A stretch of 64,000 bases of DNA from Chitinophaga silvisoli. GTDB taxonomy: Bacteria > Bacteroidota > Bacteroidia > Chitinophagales > Chitinophagaceae. How positions within the stretch are numbered: the stretch's first letter is position 1; every line of letters starts with the position of its first letter. The position numbers and the translations under genes were made by a program. Under the pieces are notes generated by a model that saw only the letters and a list, made by a program, of their open reading frames with translations, made no database searches and was not told the DNA's origin. The stretch spans positions 1-64,000 of the forward strand of contig NZ_QTJV01000020.1 of the NCBI RefSeq assembly GCF_003412465.1, written 5' to 3'. This document shows, piece by piece, positions 61,159 to 64,000 of this stretch.

Positions 61159-61926
61159 ATGCATAAGAAAATGTTAGTAACAGTAGCGGCTGTTGCACTT
61201 TCGACCACGTTATTTGCGCAGACCAAACCCGAAGACACTGAAGTGTGGGAACCAGTCCCTGCTGTAGTAACCCCCGGTAAGATTAACACAGATGCACCTT
61301 CCGACGCAATTGTTTTGTTCGATGGCAAGACCCTGGACCAGTGGGTTTCTGTCAAAGATCCTTCCCAGCCTGCGGCCTGGAAAGTATCCGGAGGGATCCT
61401 GACTGTGGATAAGAATACCGGAAATATACAAACGAAAAGGTCTTTTACGAACTACCAGTTGCATATTGAATGGAGAGTGCCTAAGAACATTACAGGTACC
61501 GGACAGGGTAGGGGCAACAGCGGCCTGTTTTTAGCTTCCACCGGCCCTGGCGACGATGGTTACGAACTGCAGGTGTTGGATAACTACAACAACAAGACCT
61601 ATGTAAATGGTCAGGCAGGTAGTATCTATAAGCAAACTGCACCACTGGTAAACGCAAATAAGAAGCCAGGTGAATGGCAGACTTACGATGTCATCTGGAC
61701 AGCACCTAAATTCAATTCGGATGGTTCCGTACAAAGTCCTGCCCGTGTGACCGTATTATTCAACGGTGTACTGGTACAGAACAATGTAGCGCTGCAGGGC
61801 CCTACCAAGTACATTGGTAAAGCTTCTTACGAAAAACCTCACGGTGCCTGCCCGATCAAACTACAGGCCCATGGGGATAAGAGCGAGCCACTGAGCTTCC
61901 GCAATATCTGGATCCGTGAATTATAA
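61159..61926 (+). CDS. secreted DUF1080 (3-keto-disaccharide hydrolase-type) protein
   Basis: The ATG at 61159 is chosen; a GTG six bases upstream opens the same frame (255 aa). Signal peptide MHKKMLVTVAAVALSTTLFAQ. DUF1080 concanavalin-like fold: VLFDGKTLDQWVSVKDPSQPAAWKVSGGILTV, TNYQLHIEWRVP..., GNSGLFL, YELQVLDNYNNKTY, GQAGSIYKQ, and the closing PIKLQAHGDKSEPLSFRNIWI. Members act on sugars outside the cytoplasm. The substrate is unknown. It diverges from the MoxR operon and is monocistronic with a strong terminator. Confidence 0.92.
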   Translation: MHKKMLVTVAAVALSTTLFAQTKPEDTEVWEPVPAVVTPGKINTDAPSDAIVLFDGKTLDQWVSVKDPSQPAAWKVSGGILTVDKNTGNIQTKRSFTNYQLHIEWRVPKNITGTGQGRGNSGLFLASTGPGDDGYELQVLDNYNNKTYVNGQAGSIYKQTAPLVNANKKPGEWQTYDVIWTAPKFNSDGSVQSPARVTVLFNGVLVQNNVALQGPTKYIGKASYEKPHGACPIKLQAHGDKSEPLSFRNIWIREL

Positions 61927-61936
61927 TCCTCTTAAC

Positions 61937-61973
61937 AAAAAGCGCTTTTGCCACACCGCAAAAGCGCTTTTTG
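61937..61973 (+). terminator. intrinsic terminator
   Basis: 15-bp perfect stem AAAAAGCGCTTTTGC (61937-61951) with GCAAAAGCGCTTTTT (61958-61972), then G and a T-run. Confidence 0.92.
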
Positions 61974-62051
61974 TTTCATCCACCCCCCAATTTTGCAGCT
62001 TCACCTTTATTTCTCTAATTTTAAGTCAACCATGCTGCAATTTTGTTCCCA

Positions 62052-63017
62052 ATGAAACGACAAGTCTACATATACAGTGCACTCTTCATCACCCTGGCAC
62101 TCAACATCCCTAAACTCTTTTCCCTGAGGGAAAACAACCCCTTATCTCATTTCGCACCATTCAACCTGTCGGAAGTCATTTTTCAAACAGTACTTAACCT
62201 TATCTTTTGTCTTATTATTTTCTATATCAGTGACACTTTTAAAATCAATAAGGTGATCACGCATTTAGTCAACCTACTGGTCCTCCTTTTCTTTTTTACC
62301 ATCGGCCTTTCCATCCAAAAAAACCTCTACGGGGCTGGTTATTTCCTCCCCGGCCGCGGCTTAGGAGTTAAACTTATCCTCACGGTTATCTTAGTCCTCA
62401 TTGAGGTGCGCATCGTTGACATTCTCCGCCATGCCCGCATGAAAGAACTTGAAAACGACCGCCTGCGCAACGCCAACCTCAAAGCAGAACTCAGTTTGCT
62501 CAAAGGGCAACTCCAGCCGCATTTCTTTTTCAATGCGCTCAGCAGCCTCTCCGGTGTAGTCCGCGAAGACCCTGCCAAAGCACAGTATTACATCAATCAG
62601 CTCTCCCGTTTCTTCCGCTATTCACTACAGAAAGAAGACACCGGCTTAGTCGATTTAAAAGACGAGATCAATGCAGTCAATGCCTATGCCGCCCTCCTGA
62701 AAATGCGGCATGAAGAAGGCTTCCAACTCATCATAGACATCCCGGAAGATCAGCAGCATCGCCGGCTTCCACACATGTCATTCCAGCCATTGGTAGAAAA
62801 TGCGCTGAAGCACAACAAAATACCGCTGGTCCTGGAAATCAGGCTGCAGGACAATCACGTAGTCGTAAAGAATAACCTGCAGCCCGTCCATTTTCCTGAA
62901 CCCGGCACAGGCATCGGGTTGGCAAATCTGAACGAACGATACAAGATCCTCCTTCAACAGGAAATCAGTATCAATAAAACAAATACAGCATTCATCGTAA
63001 CACTTCCCCTGCAATAA
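62052..63017 (+). CDS. LytS-type sensor histidine kinase
   Basis: The ATG at 62052 is chosen; a TTG nine bases upstream opens the same frame (321 aa). Three to four membrane helices in the first 140 residues (VYIYSALFITLALNI, VIFQTVLNLIFCLIIFYI, HLVNLLVLLFFFTIG, ILTVILVLIEVRIV), a linker coiled coil, His_kinase box LKGQLQPHFFFNALSSLSG and HATPase (FQPLVENALKHNK, GTGIGLANLNERYKIL). Same layout as the kinase at 23430-24404. It ends 6 nt before its LytTR regulator, so they form an operon. Confidence 0.95.
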   Translation: MKRQVYIYSALFITLALNIPKLFSLRENNPLSHFAPFNLSEVIFQTVLNLIFCLIIFYISDTFKINKVITHLVNLLVLLFFFTIGLSIQKNLYGAGYFLPGRGLGVKLILTVILVLIEVRIVDILRHARMKELENDRLRNANLKAELSLLKGQLQPHFFFNALSSLSGVVREDPAKAQYYINQLSRFFRYSLQKEDTGLVDLKDEINAVNAYAALLKMRHEEGFQLIIDIPEDQQHRRLPHMSFQPLVENALKHNKIPLVLEIRLQDNHVVVKNNLQPVHFPEPGTGIGLANLNERYKILLQQEISINKTNTAFIVTLPLQ

Positions 63018-63023
63018 ATACTT

Positions 63024-63767
63024 ATGGCATTACGCGTAGCGATTATAGAAGACGAACCAGCCACAGCCCGCAACCTGCGGCACATGCTCCAGGACATAGC
63101 TCCCGAAGTGGAAGTACTCACCATCCTCCCCGGGGTAGCAGAATCTGTAGCCTGGCTCAATACCAACATGCAGCTATGCGAACTCCTGTTCATGGATGTC
63201 CGCCTCAGCGACGGCCTCTCCTTCGAAATCTTCAGCCAGGTCCATGTCACGCTGCCCGTAATCTTCATCACCGCTTACGACGACTATGCCCTGCAGGCAT
63301 TCAAGGCAAACGGGATCGACTACATCCTCAAACCCTTTGATGAAACTGAACTGAAACAAAGCTTACAGAAATACAATCGTCTCCGCGATCATAGCGGCAT
63401 TCTGCAACTGGCAGCCCAATTCAAAACCTACAAACAATCTTTCCTCGTACACAACAGGGATAAGCTCATTCCACTCCTGGCCGGCAATATTTCCTGGTTC
63501 TATACCGCAAATGAATTGGTATATGCCGGCACGACGGACAATAAACAGTACATCATCGACTTTACCATGGAACAGTTGCAACAACAGCTGGATCCGGGTA
63601 TGTTTTTCCGGGCCAACAGGCAGTTTATCATCCAACGCAGTGCTATCCAGGAAGTTGATTTTTATTTCAATGGCCGCTTAGCCCTGAAAGTGCACCCGGC
63701 ACCCAAAGAACAGATCCTGATCAGCAAGGCCCGTGTACCGGAATTTAAAAATTGGATGAATGTGTGA
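63024..63767 (+). CDS. LytTR-family response regulator
   Basis: 247 aa. Receiver with acceptor Asp58 (LLFMDVRLSDG) and Lys in YILKPF; LytTR domain at about 150-245 (FLVHNRDKLIPLLAGNISWFYT, FFRANRQFIIQRSAIQEVDFYFN). Closely paralogous to the regulator at 24385-25104. The operon partner is the kinase at 62052. The next gene is a lipoprotein transcribed in the same direction after 135 bp. Confidence 0.95.
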   Translation: MALRVAIIEDEPATARNLRHMLQDIAPEVEVLTILPGVAESVAWLNTNMQLCELLFMDVRLSDGLSFEIFSQVHVTLPVIFITAYDDYALQAFKANGIDYILKPFDETELKQSLQKYNRLRDHSGILQLAAQFKTYKQSFLVHNRDKLIPLLAGNISWFYTANELVYAGTTDNKQYIIDFTMEQLQQQLDPGMFFRANRQFIIQRSAIQEVDFYFNGRLALKVHPAPKEQILISKARVPEFKNWMNV

Positions 63768-63902
63768 TACTCAATCATTTGCAAAATAAGGCTACGCATA
63801 TAATAAAATATTTATAGTTTAATTCGCTCAAATGCTTTTATATTATGAAATTTATTACTATCTAGCACTACCTATTTATCATTCCCTATAAATTGTGATT
63901 CT

Positions 63903-64000
63903 ATGAAAACACGCCGTCTGTCATGGCACGTTCGTAAAATGGCCCTTTCTCTTGCCTTTATCTCGGGACTGGCCTTAATAGTTTTTTCCTGTAAGAAAGA
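63903..64000 (+). CDS. start of a lipoprotein gene, truncated by the window end
   Basis: ATG at 63903 opens a frame of 32 codons with an arginine-rich n-region (MKTRRLSWHVRKM), a hydrophobic h-region and the lipobox LIVFSC followed by KKE. The frame is open at the window end. The lipidated Cys would be at about residue 30. The remaining product is unknown. Its position after a LytSR pair suggests it could be regulated by it. Confidence 0.75.
   Translation, partial: MKTRRLSWHVRKMALSLAFISGLALIVFSCKK

Overview
The window looks like chromosome from a Bacteroidota member close to Chitinophaga (Chitinophagaceae). Evidence: TAnnTTTG-type -7 promoter elements, A-rich leaders in place of Shine-Dalgarno sites, a type IX secretion C-terminal domain, DUF5977/RHS secreted proteins, several LytS/LytTR sensor pairs, a DUF1080 protein, a GH9 glycosidase and a sphingolipid-type desaturase. 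I see no phage, plasmid, rRNA or CRISPR. The only RNA gene found is tRNA-His.

Layout. 1-11187 is an accessory island on the minus strand: a 1707-aa secreted protein with DUF5977 repeats, then a secreted RHS protein whose last ~210 residues look like an M91 (NleD-like) zinc protease toxin, then a coupled 205-aa gene that is the best immunity candidate. The AT-rich first kilobase may be cassette debris. 11.6-15.0 kb holds tRNA-His, a CRP/FNR-family regulator, a VOC protein and a sigma-54-type response regulator. 15.1-22.2 kb is a stress or detoxification regulon: NTF2-like proteins, an outer-membrane transporter, a TPR histidine kinase, nitroreductase, VOC-NTF2 fusion and alpha/beta hydrolase. 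It is tied together by two TTGAT-N4-(A/G)TCAA operators placed at the same distance from three promoters. 22.3-25.1 kb is a di-heme P460-type cytochrome in an operon with a LytS/LytT pair. 25.9-32.2 kb has PBP2, a T9SS-exported SGNH hydrolase and a GH9 glycosidase. 32.3-47.5 kb is mostly housekeeping or lone genes: a DES1-like desaturase, class 3 lipase, 5'(3')-nucleotidase, MG2/plug protein, HI0933 flavoprotein, dNK-folK, SppA, an ABC-2 permease, two SRPBCC proteins and DUF2911. 47.5-51.5 kb is a response regulator, kinase and TonB receptor block containing an 18-bp minisatellite. 51.5-53.5 kb is a TetR/UbiB-kinase pair.

53.6-61.0 kb is the most unusual part. Five overlapping minus-strand genes encode a small helical protein, a MoxR AAA+ ATPase, a 235-aa protein, a vWA-like protein with a propeller-like C-terminus, and a TPR/beta-propeller protein. 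This matches the composition of the MoxR-vWA-beta-propeller ternary systems, which are predicted conflict or stress systems without an established biochemical function. The window ends with a DUF1080 protein, a second LytS/LytT pair and the start of a lipoprotein gene.

Most starts are A-rich-leader ATGs. Where the longest open frame began with a GTG/TTG or ran upstream of a good signal peptide, I moved the start and say so.
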